Shown piece after piece: positions 6,631-12,382 of a stretch of DNA of 20,303 bases; the first letter of the stretch is position 1; each line of letters starts with the position of its first letter. Position numbers and translations under genes: made by a program. Under the pieces are notes generated by a model. That model was given only the letters and a program-made list of their open reading frames with translations, had not been told where the DNA came from and did no database searches. Source of the DNA: a virus; IMG/VR virus record IMGVR_UViG_3300030107_003165, positions 1 through 20,303 of that record; one strand, written 5' to 3'.

Positions 6631-7112
6631 TGAGAGAAAAAAGATATGAAAAACAAATAGATAGAAACAGGCAGTCTAAAGCACTATCGCAATTATGCAA
6701 GGAGCACAGGCTGGGGTTTGTAGAACTAGAGTCTTTAAGCAAAGTGGATGCTGTCTTATTTGATGAGAAAACATTAGGAGAGGTTGTGAAAGGTGTTAAC
6801 GAATCAATAGGAGAAAAGAATTATGTTAGGGTTTCTGTTAGAAAATTACATCACTGTCAAAAACAACAGATAGAAGAGGGTAGACCCGTTTGTATTGTAT
6901 GGGCCTTTTATGATGGTATAGGTTATATATGGGTTAAAGATATTGAAGGATCTGTTAAATGGTTAGGGATGAAAAAAATAAGGCCTGGGTCTCTATGGGA
7001 TAGAGAGCTCATGTTTTATATGAATCAAGATAAATTAAAATATGTATTATATGAAGAAAATAATGTTAATAGCGATAATGCTGGGGAGTCAGTTGTTCGC
7101 ACAGATAGATAA
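6630..7112 (+). CDS. Unknown protein, possibly decayed PD-(D/E)XK-like (160 aa)
   Basis: Coupled to the primase-helicase by TAATG at 6628-6632. The central part (about 25-115) has an alternating pattern: VDAVLFDE, LGEVVKGV, YVRVSVRKLHHCQK, RPVCIVWAFYDGIGYIWVKD. The order Asp-strand, xVVK strand, helix, hydrophobic strand resembles restriction-endonuclease-like folds in other phage proteins. However, the catalytic ExK would read VVK, so activity is doubtful. The C-terminal 30 residues are polar. Its position between helicase and endonuclease fits DNA metabolism. This assignment is weak; it may be an unrelated family. Confidence 0.55.
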   Translation: MREKRYEKQIDRNRQSKALSQLCKEHRLGFVELESLSKVDAVLFDEKTLGEVVKGVNESIGEKNYVRVSVRKLHHCQKQQIEEGRPVCIVWAFYDGIGYIWVKDIEGSVKWLGMKKIRPGSLWDRELMFYMNQDKLKYVLYEENNVNSDNAGESVVRTDR

Positions 7113-7434
7113 CGGAACTTATTATTGTAATGATATTCATAACAGCTTATCTGAAGATCAAATTGTTGTTCACACAAGTCCTGTAAATGGGTACTCGTAC
7201 TTATATATAGATGAGTACGGAATTAGAATAAAGCACAATAAGAATATAGGTTTTTATTATCCATGGGCTTATATAGGAAAATTTGTAGGCTATCAAACAT
7301 ACCTATTAGATAATGGGGATAAGATTGTGTTGGCTCCAGAAATAAATGGACTCTATCATTTTTATGACAGACAGGATGATGAAAAAGAATATAAAAAATT
7401 AACTGAATATCGTAATGTTCAAAAGAAGAAGTAG
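7051..7434 (+). CDS. Secreted small protein with Sec signal peptide (127 aa)
   Basis: From ATG 7051 the product begins MKKIMLIAIMLGSQLFAQ: a Lys pair, a hydrophobic core, then LFA before Gln. That is a standard signal peptide of Bacteroidota, where cleavage just before Gln is common. An in-frame ATG at 7042 would add only MYY and fits a signal peptide less well. The mature part is strand- and Tyr-rich (YSYLYIDEYGIRIK, YQTYLLDNGDKIVL) and looks like a small beta protein of the periplasm or outer surface. It overlaps the upstream gene by 62 bases and the downstream one by 20. An exported protein inside a replication block is odd; it may alter the envelope early, for example superinfection exclusion. 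No family recognised. Confidence 0.65.
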   Translation: MKKIMLIAIMLGSQLFAQIDNGTYYCNDIHNSLSEDQIVVHTSPVNGYSYLYIDEYGIRIKHNKNIGFYYPWAYIGKFVGYQTYLLDNGDKIVLAPEINGLYHFYDRQDDEKEYKKLTEYRNVQKKK

Positions 7435-7888
7435 AAATAAAAAAGTTAGAAATGCTACAACAAATACCTATAAAGGTATTAAGTTTAGATCTAAATTAGA
7501 AAGATTTACTTATCAGTATTTAACATCTTGTAAAGTTCCTTTCGATTATGAAAAGGTTAGGTTCACTGTTATGGACCCATTTAAATATGAAGGAGAGTGC
7601 ATAGAAAAAAAAGTAAGTAAGGGTAAGAATGTTTTCTTTAAAGTTTCAAACAGGATATCTAAAGCAACTTATCTACCAGACTTTGTTAATTTAGATCAAG
7701 GCTGGATCATAGAATGTAAAGGAGTTAGAACAGAAGCCTTTAATTTAAGGTGGAAGATGTTTAAAAAATCACTTGTAAAAGAGAAAAAAAATTACGATCT
7801 TTATATGCCTGGTACTCAAAAACAAGTTGTTGAGACTGTGGAAATGATAATTAAAAAAAATAAAGATGTTAAAAGGAATATTAAATAA
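7415..7888 (+). CDS. PD-(D/E)XK endonuclease, phage endonuclease I/DUF1064-like (157 aa)
   Basis: The layout is that of small phage endonucleases of the restriction-endonuclease fold: KGIKFRSKLERFTY (20-33) with the first acidic residue E29, FDYEKVRFTV strand (43-52), LPDF (87-90) with D89, and IIECKG (98-103) giving the E100-x-K102 catalytic pair. A following helix ends in LRWKMFK. Members cut branched or junction DNA, as T7 endonuclease I does, or serve as resolvases. A role in resolving recombination/replication intermediates or host DNA degradation is inferred. It overlaps the upstream secreted-protein gene by 20 bases and the holin gene by 23. Confidence 0.8.
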   Translation: MFKRRSRNKKVRNATTNTYKGIKFRSKLERFTYQYLTSCKVPFDYEKVRFTVMDPFKYEGECIEKKVSKGKNVFFKVSNRISKATYLPDFVNLDQGWIIECKGVRTEAFNLRWKMFKKSLVKEKKNYDLYMPGTQKQVVETVEMIIKKNKDVKRNIK

Positions 7889-8255
7889 ATTAGTTGGTGA
7901 CGCTGGAAACATTATAGATAATGTAGTTACTACTAAGGAGGAGAAAATGAAGCTAAAGAACGAGATGAAGAAGATGCTTCTTGACTCTGAGAATGATTTA
8001 CAAAAAAACGTTACTGATCGTTGGACCGCAGACATGAAATCAGATAGCTGGTTGAGTAAAAATGTACGGCCAATGACCCTTATATTTGTGCTAGTATGCA
8101 CTATGTTATTAATCTTTATTGATGCTGGAACTATAGAGTTTCATGTCGAAGAAAAATGGACGGATCTGTTACAATTAGTTTTGATAACAATCGTGGGATC
8201 CTATTTCGGAGGAAGGTCCATCGAAAAGTTAAAATCAAATAATAAAAATAAATAA
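7866..8255 (+). CDS. Holin, 3-TM gene-transfer-release type (129 aa)
   Basis: The marker segment RWTADMKSDSWLSKNVRPMT (52-71) is typical of the GTA/phage holin family PF11351. Two clear hydrophobic helices follow (about 69-88, TLIFVLVCTMLLIFIDAG; and about 99-114, LLQLVLITIVGSYF), then GGRSIEKLK and a basic tail. The N-terminal 45 residues are amphipathic and charged. It should sit in the inner membrane and form the lesion that lets lytic enzymes through. It overlaps the upstream endonuclease gene by 23 bases. Finding a holin at the end of the rightward block, away from the wall-degrading genes on the other strand, is notable. Confidence 0.8.
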   Translation: MLKGILNKLVGDAGNIIDNVVTTKEEKMKLKNEMKKMLLDSENDLQKNVTDRWTADMKSDSWLSKNVRPMTLIFVLVCTMLLIFIDAGTIEFHVEEKWTDLLQLVLITIVGSYFGGRSIEKLKSNNKNK

Positions 8256-8256
8256 A

Positions 8257-8553
8257 ATGAAAGAAAATAAATTAGACGAAAAAGAAATATCAGAAATTAG
8301 AAATGCAAGAGCTGATAACGGAATGATAGCTTACGAAATGGGTAGGTTAAAAATTGAAGTTATAAACCTTGAGTCTAGATTAGACGATCTAGATAAGATG
8401 GAAGAAGACATGGTGGCTAGGTATAAAGGCAATGTAAAAAAAGAAATGAAAATGACCTCTAAGCTTAGTAAAAAATACGGAGAGGGCTCAATAGACCTAG
8501 AGAAGGGCGTATTTATATCTTCAGAGAAGAGTAATATCATACTACCTAAGTAA
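8257..8553 (+). CDS. Coiled-coil hypothetical protein (98 aa)
   Basis: Starts two bases after the holin stop. Residues about 10-70 are charged with heptad spacing (MGRLKIEVINLESRLDDLDK), a good coiled coil. The tail KYGEGSIDLEKGVFI resembles the ends of short phage coiled-coil proteins of unknown role. No signal peptide or membrane helix, so it is not itself a spanin. It is the last gene of the plus-strand block and could be a small structural/chaperone protein or a holin partner. Confidence 0.65.
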   Translation: MKENKLDEKEISEIRNARADNGMIAYEMGRLKIEVINLESRLDDLDKMEEDMVARYKGNVKKEMKMTSKLSKKYGEGSIDLEKGVFISSEKSNIILPK

Positions 8554-8585
8554 AAGAAAAACCCGCTAACGGGGAGTTAACGGGT
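8551..8585 (-). terminator. Intrinsic terminator of the minus-strand late transcript
   Basis: On the minus strand, ACCCGTTAAC (8585-8576) pairs with GTTAGCGGGT (8570-8561) around a TCCCC loop. All ten pairs form (one G-U), and the stem runs straight into TTTTCTTTTA (8560-8551). The minus-strand genes end at 8679. Read on the plus strand the same hairpin has a C.A mismatch and no T-run, so it is a poor terminator for the rightward block, which stops at 8553. Confidence 0.7.
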
Positions 8586-8678
8586 CTTACAAACTAAAAA
8601 CCATGAAAAACAGATGTGTTTCACATTATCAAAGATAATAAAATATATTATATATAACAATATATTCCTAAAAACTTA

Positions 8679-9176
8679 TTAACAACTTATTGGTGAAGAC
8701 GCTTTATCGAAATCAATATATGTTATATTAACTTCCTCTCCATCTTCTATAGCTTTCATTATATGATCGTAAACTCTTTTATAAGCTTGAGTTGATTTGC
8801 CTATAAATCCGTTTGTAATAATTTGATTATTCTCTTGAGAGTCTCCAACAAGAAGACATCCTGCTGTATGCTCATCTGTGTTTCCACAGTGGATTAATAT
8901 GTATTCAAAACCTGGGACATCCACAATATGAAGCATACCACGGTGAGCAGTCCCAAATCTTTTCTTATATTTTGAATGGAATCCACCAACTTTCCTAACC
9001 TTAATCTTGTAAGATCCAGCTGGTATACGAGTCTCCCCTTTAACTTTACTCTTTCTCTCCTCATCTTCTAGGGTGTAGCATAAGAATTTTTTACCATCTA
9101 GTGTGTTACTAGAGTCGAACAGTATTCCATTAGTAGAATCTGACTCACTAGAAAACCTTACTACCTCAAGTTCCAT
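8679..9176 (-). CDS. DUF5675 family protein, L,D-transpeptidase-like motif (165 aa)
   Basis: Recognised by GETRIPAGSYKIKVRK (47-62), GGFHSKYKKRFG (64-75), HRGMLHIVDVPGFEYILIHC (78-97) and GNTDEHTAGCLLVG (98-111), which together define DUF5675 proteins of phages and Bacteroidota. The pair H96 ... G106-C107 imitates the His...Gly-Cys centre of YkuD/L,D-transpeptidase folds. A peptidoglycan cross-linking or cutting role is plausible but unproven. There is no signal peptide, so it would need the holin or delivery within the virion to reach the wall. Its ATG directly follows the stop of the upstream virion-type gene (TAAATG). It is the last gene before the terminator. Confidence 0.75.
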   Translation of the reverse strand: MELEVVRFSSESDSTNGILFDSSNTLDGKKFLCYTLEDEERKSKVKGETRIPAGSYKIKVRKVGGFHSKYKKRFGTAHRGMLHIVDVPGFEYILIHCGNTDEHTAGCLLVGDSQENNQIITNGFIGKSTQAYKRVYDHIMKAIEDGEEVNITYIDFDKASSPISC

Positions 9177-9590
9177 TTACGCAGATATGAATAACATGTA
9201 CTCAAAAGTCATGCTAGTAGCTACACTAGGAGTAACTTTAATATCATTATCTGTATCATGAGCTCCCCAAGGTATAAACATCCAGTCTCCAGCATATAAT
9301 CTACCAATCTCCTCAGCATTAATAGAAACAGTTAAGTATTCTGATCTAGTTGTAGAACAGTTCTTAACATATACTTTATGAGCTTTATTAGCACCATAAG
9401 CGGTGTGCGGAGCAGCGTTAAATAAAGTAACATCTGAGGTAGATGTTGTTGTTTTTCTAGCAGGTCCTCGAGCTTGTGTTACTCCAGTTGTTGTTCCAGC
9501 GTCATATAACGTAGCTGTTGTTGTTAAACTTAATGAGTCTGTTAAAAGATCACTAGATGTTAATGTAATTTGTGCTGTTGTTGTTGCCAT
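9177..9590 (-). CDS. Virion-type beta-rich protein, paralogue B (137 aa)
   Basis: Thr/Ser-rich at the start (MATTTAQITLTSSDLL) and strand-rich throughout. Features include a KAHKVYVKN strand (69-77), GRLYAGDWMFIPWG (95-108) and a TPSVATSMTFEYM C-terminal strand. It is a clear duplicate of the gene directly upstream: the first 28 residues and the GRLYAGDWMFIPW segment are almost identical, with the middle diverged. Size, Thr-rich jelly-roll-like strands and late position suggest a capsid decoration, spike or minor head protein. No signal peptide. It has an 18-base gap to its twin and shares that gene's transcript. Confidence 0.65.
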   Translation of the reverse strand: MATTTAQITLTSSDLLTDSLSLTTTATLYDAGTTTGVTQARGPARKTTTSTSDVTLFNAAPHTAYGANKAHKVYVKNCSTTRSEYLTVSINAEEIGRLYAGDWMFIPWGAHDTDNDIKVTPSVATSMTFEYMLFISA

Positions 9591-9608
9591 TTGTAATTAA
9601 TTTTTATA

Positions 9609-10004
9609 TTAAGATGCTATTATAACCATATATTCTACTGTAACTGAAGTTGAGACATTTGGAGTTAACTTTACATCTGTATCACCATTCCAAGGGATAA
9701 ACATCCAATCACCAGCGTATAGCCTACCAACATTTTGACTAGCAAGTTTAACATCTACTCTATCAGAAGCGGTAGTCCCAACATGTTTTACGTAAATCTT
9801 ATGAGCCTTATCATCAGCGTAGTCCGCTTCAGCAAGCAAAGTATATTCAGAATTAGCAGTTGTTATCTTTCTGGATAAACCGCTAGTTTCAGTGACACCT
9901 ACCGAACTTCCAGTATCAGTTAAAGTGGCTGTAGTTGTTAAGCTTAACGCATCAGTAGTTAAATCGCTAGATATTAACGTAATTTGTGCAGTCGTTGTTG
10001 CCAT
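9609..10004 (-). CDS. Virion-type beta-rich protein, paralogue A (131 aa)
   Basis: Starts MATTTAQITLISSDLTTDAL and shares with its downstream twin KAHKIYVKH, GRLYAGDWMFIPW and TPNVSTSVTVEYM. The centre differs, including charge (EADYADD here). It is probably a small exposed structural protein of the particle; exact role unknown. A Bacteroidota-type promoter lies 32-62 bases upstream and the leader before ATG is almost pure A, suggesting strong expression of this pair. A dominant structural product such as a decoration protein would fit. Confidence 0.65.
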   Translation of the reverse strand: MATTTAQITLISSDLTTDALSLTTTATLTDTGSSVGVTETSGLSRKITTANSEYTLLAEADYADDKAHKIYVKHVGTTASDRVDVKLASQNVGRLYAGDWMFIPWNGDTDVKLTPNVSTSVTVEYMVIIAS

Positions 10005-10035
10005 TTATTTTTTTTTAAATTGTTAATAATTTTAT

Positions 10036-10066
10036 CAAATATAATTCTTTTATACCTTAAATCCAA
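10036..10066 (-). promoter_or_regulatory. Bacteroidota-type promoter (TTG-N20-TAnnTTTG) for the paralogue pair
   Basis: On the minus strand, TTG (10066-10064) and TATATTTG (10043-10036) are 20 bases apart. This matches the Bacteroidota sigma consensus TTTG/TTG, 17-23 bases, TAnnTTTG. Transcription would begin about 25 bases before ATG 10004. The -33 element overlaps the extreme 3' end of the upstream gene, a common arrangement for an internal promoter. Confidence 0.5.
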
Positions 10067-10770
10067 GATCCAGGACTAAAAATATCAGTACCTTTATCCA
10101 TAAATTTTGGAACAACTCCTTGTGGATCACTATCTCCAGTTTCACTAGGAACGTTGTGATCAAAAAAATCATCATAAAATTCATTAAAGTTTTCTAATAA
10201 ATCATCATAATCCTCATCCCCTTCTTCACCAACACCTTTACCATTATATCCTAAATACCAAGTTTCCCAAATATCTTGAGAGGTCATCTCTGGTAATGGG
10301 TTAGGATCAAGTGAATACTTTAATCTAGCCATATAAGCCCCTGTTAAAGCGTTATCGTTGTTTAAGTCTTTAACAAACTTCTCCATACTCTCAGGGTCTC
10401 CAGGATTATAACCAGCTCTTTCTAAAAATTTATTGTAATTATTATTTCTAAGTTGATCTGTTTTTCTACCATGTTTGTCTACAGCATAACCACTTTTAGT
10501 AAGTATATCATTAAGAAAATCCTCATCTATAGACCATGGGCCGCTAGTGTAATCCCTATTATAAGAGTCATCATTATAACCTAAAGAGTTTTCTAAAAAA
10601 GCAGTGCTTATTAATAGTGCTGATAATTGTTTCTTGTTTTCTTCTGATGTATCATCATTCTCTAGAACCTCATTTATAGCATCCATTATTTCTTTATTTC
10701 TATCCTCTTCAGACTTTCCATTCTTTTTGTTAGCCCTTGTTCCTCCTGTTTTCTTTTTATTTAATAACAT
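10057..10770 (-). CDS. Lysozyme-like/virion-associated muramidase candidate (237 aa)
   Basis: A basic N-terminus (KKKTGGTRANKKNGK) precedes a helical domain (about 25-180). This has TAFLENSLGYN (56-66) with a candidate catalytic Glu (E60), then YTSGPWSIDEDFL (74-86), similar to the Glu...GP(W/Y)QID pattern of lysozyme/transglycosylase-like proteins. RLKYSLDPNPLP (149-160) and IWETWYLGYNGKG (167-179) resemble the conserved end of phage lysozyme-like proteins. The last 60 residues are very acidic. It would cleave the glycan strand during entry or lysis. The assignment is by pattern, and catalytic identity is uncertain. Confidence 0.5.
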   Translation of the reverse strand: MLLNKKKTGGTRANKKNGKSEEDRNKEIMDAINEVLENDDTSEENKKQLSALLISTAFLENSLGYNDDSYNRDYTSGPWSIDEDFLNDILTKSGYAVDKHGRKTDQLRNNNYNKFLERAGYNPGDPESMEKFVKDLNNDNALTGAYMARLKYSLDPNPLPEMTSQDIWETWYLGYNGKGVGEEGDEDYDDLLENFNEFYDDFFDHNVPSETGDSDPQGVVPKFMDKGTDIFSPGSWI

Positions 10771-10772
10771 AA

Positions 10773-10946
10773 TTATATTTCAAATCCAAAGTTTAATATC
10801 ATAAGTCTACACCTTTTACATTCATTATCTTTTTCACAAGAGTTAAGGCAAAGGTAAAACTCAAATATAGTTAATGTTCCAAACCTTAATTTTATATCAA
10901 GTTTGTTTTTTTTATTTCCTTTTTTCCAAGAGTTAATCCAATTCAT
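10773..10946 (-). CDS. Cys-rich microprotein (57 aa)
   Basis: ATG at 10946 lies one base after the stop of the thioredoxin-like gene, and its stop is two bases before the next start, so it fills an otherwise empty gap exactly. The product begins MNWINSWKKGNKKNKLDIK and has C33, C37, C43 and C46 (CLNSC...CKRC), a spacing that could bind zinc or form disulfides. It is basic with a central aromatic stretch (IFEFYLC) and no classical signal peptide. Function unknown. Confidence 0.65.
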   Translation of the reverse strand: MNWINSWKKGNKKNKLDIKLRFGTLTIFEFYLCLNSCEKDNECKRCRLMILNFGFEI

Positions 10947-10947
10947 A

Positions 10948-11349
10948 TTAATTAAATTTATTTAGTAATAATGTGTCAATGGAGTTCTGTACAGTTTTTT
11001 TATCAGCATCTAACTGAAACATAACAGTGGCTCCAAATTTTTCTTTAAGTATTCCGTTGTCAAATATAATAACTGTAGGTATAGCCGATACATCATAATT
11101 CATTTGAATGTCCATATGTTTTGATATATCTATTCTATAGACCATACAATCTTTTAATTTTTCTAATTCTTTAAACTCATTCTGAGCATTCCATCCAGCC
11201 CAAAACTCCACAACAACAATGTCTTTAGCTATTTTATTTTTAAAATTATCTGAAGAAATAAATTCCTGACTAAAGGCGGTACCACAAGTAAATATTAATA
11301 TCATTAATAATATGTAAACAAAACCTGTAATATCTATTCTTTTTGTCAT
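10948..11349 (-). CDS. Exported thioredoxin-fold protein lacking CxxC (133 aa)
   Basis: A long hydrophobic N-terminus (about 8-27, ending TAFSQ) is a signal peptide or anchor. The rest follows the thioredoxin fold: VVVEFWAGW (45-53), a helix, MVYRIDISKH (69-78), then YDVSAIPTVIIFDNG (85-99) with the conserved cis-proline P91. Where thioredoxin has WCGPC, this protein has WNAQN (53-57), so both redox cysteines are lost. It cannot act as a normal oxidoreductase and more likely serves as a binding or scaffold domain in the periplasm. It overlaps the upstream gene by four bases (ATGA). Confidence 0.75.
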   Translation of the reverse strand: MTKRIDITGFVYILLMILIFTCGTAFSQEFISSDNFKNKIAKDIVVVEFWAGWNAQNEFKELEKLKDCMVYRIDISKHMDIQMNYDVSAIPTVIIFDNGILKEKFGATVMFQLDADKKTVQNSIDTLLLNKFN

Positions 11350-11690
11350 TTTTTTAGTTCTTTAAGTTCATCTTTAAGTTCGTCTAATTCTTTTATTATA
11401 TTATCAATTTTCTGTCTAGCCATCTCATCTTTCATATTAAACTCCATTCTAGTTGGTGGCCAAGTTTGTGATGCAGCAGGATCCCCCATATCTATAGTAT
11501 ACGTTCCTGTTCCTGGCTTAGGTTTTTCTAGAGCCTCCTCAACTTTTTGTTCTAGCTCTACGAATTTAGTATTTATATTTGAAAGCATTCCATAATAACC
11601 AGCAATAGCGGCAGCTACACCAGCTATGATCCAAGCAAGGGTTTTAATACTTATTTTAAACTTACTGTCTTCTGATAATTCTTTTGTCAT
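11346..11690 (-). CDS. Membrane-anchored coiled-coil protein (114 aa)
   Basis: A short polar N-terminus is followed by one membrane helix (about 18-36, LAWIIAGVAAAIAGYYGML), then a heptad-rich segment (KFVELEQKVEEALEK). A Pro/Gly/Thr linker (KPKPGTGTYT) and a final coiled coil (IIKELDELKDELKELKK) complete it. This is the architecture of an inner-membrane protein with a periplasmic rod, like many phage spanin-like or lysis-regulator proteins, but no outer-membrane partner motif is visible. It lies next to a small holin-like gene and an exported thioredoxin-like gene. Confidence 0.6.
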   Translation of the reverse strand: MTKELSEDSKFKISIKTLAWIIAGVAAAIAGYYGMLSNINTKFVELEQKVEEALEKPKPGTGTYTIDMGDPAASQTWPPTRMEFNMKDEMARQKIDNIIKELDELKDELKELKK

Positions 11691-11707
11691 TTTATTTCTT
11701 TTTAATA

Positions 11708-11726
11708 CCCCCCTAATAAAAGGGGG
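11708..11726 (-). promoter_or_regulatory. Short GC hairpin between holin-like and coiled-coil genes
   Basis: CCCCC on the minus strand (11726-11722) pairs with GGGGG (within 11713-11708) around a TTTTATTA loop, in a 58-base spacer. No good T-run follows on the minus strand (TATTAAAAAG), so it is a weak terminator at best. It could partly attenuate transcription or protect an mRNA end. Confidence 0.35.
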
Positions 11727-11748
11727 ATATCTTTTAAATAGTTGTTAT

Positions 11749-11988
11749 TTATTTTTTATCACAATTCTTCTCACAGTTTTTCTTAGCGAATTTTTCAACT
11801 CCACTAATACCAAAACAACCAAGAACAATCCACACAAATGAATCGTATACAAACTCGTTTATAACTAAGTCTGAGCCAGTCCATCCTGTAATCATATCAG
11901 CCATCATAATCATACACATAATAAGGAACGCAATAAAACCAACTATAGCTTTTTCATTCCAATCGTTATTGTCTTTAAAAATATTCAT
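11749..11988 (-). CDS. Small two-helix holin-like membrane protein (79 aa)
   Basis: Two hydrophobic helices (about 14-34, AIVGFIAFLIMCMIMMADMI; and about 48-65, VYDSFVWIVLGCFGISGV) flank a short polar loop. A charged, Cys-containing tail (EKFAKKNCEKNCDKK) follows. Size, topology and basic tail fit a small holin or antiholin. The end of the second helix plus EKF resembles the G..sxEKL end of the plus-strand holin, hinting at a distant relation. Late position beside a coiled-coil membrane gene supports a lysis or virion-entry role. Confidence 0.6.
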   Translation of the reverse strand: MNIFKDNNDWNEKAIVGFIAFLIMCMIMMADMITGWTGSDLVINEFVYDSFVWIVLGCFGISGVEKFAKKNCEKNCDKK

Positions 11989-12006
11989 TATAAAATTATT
12001 TAATTA

Positions 12007-12381
12007 TTAAATCCTTTTGCCACCATCATATTCCGTAGCGTGACCTTCACTAACAAGCATCTCGTTAATACAGGCTTGGGTTATTGTATCCTTTCCTGAT
12101 AATTTGTTGATATATATAACACCAAGAACCCTTCCGTATTTTCCAATCTCCTTGCTTTCTAGTTCAAAAACATTAGCAGCTCCCTCCATTAATTCTATTA
12201 ATCTTTCTTTAGCGGCCAGTCCTAGTTTTTTTTCTACTTTATTTCTAGTTCTAGACTCTGGTGCATTAATACCAGCAAGTCTAATTCTTTTTTTAACTTG
12301 TATATCAAAACCTAAGTCAATCATAGCATCTACAGTATCTCCATCTACCACCCTAACTAAGGTTGCGTTATAATAATGCAT
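12007..12381 (-). CDS. Staphylococcal nuclease-like (SNase/thermonuclease) protein (124 aa)
   Basis: Clear SNase fold motifs: VVDGDTVDA (11-19, metal-binding Asp), IRLAGINAPES (33-43, with catalytic R34 and E42), and EIGKYGRVLGVIYI (78-91, with catalytic R84). The final part, INEMLVSEGHATEY, matches the usual C-terminal helix. It should be a Ca2+-dependent endo/exonuclease that cuts DNA and RNA. Unlike many bacterial relatives it has no signal peptide, so it acts in the cytoplasm or is packaged. One base separates its start from the stop of the upstream secreted-protein gene. Possible roles are late host DNA degradation or delivery with the virion. Confidence 0.88.
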   Translation of the reverse strand: MHYYNATLVRVVDGDTVDAMIDLGFDIQVKKRIRLAGINAPESRTRNKVEKKLGLAAKERLIELMEGAANVFELESKEIGKYGRVLGVIYINKLSGKDTITQACINEMLVSEGHATEYDGGKRI

Positions 12382-12382
12382 A

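Noticed and set aside
8561-8590. Bidirectional terminator serving the plus-strand block as well
   Set aside because: On the plus strand the stem has a C.A mismatch and is followed by CTTACAAAC without a T-run, so support is only for the minus strand.
8602-8637. Tiny plus-strand ORF after the terminator (10 codons, possible leader peptide)
   Set aside because: Nothing follows it on that strand; it lies in the convergent gap and has no downstream gene to regulate.
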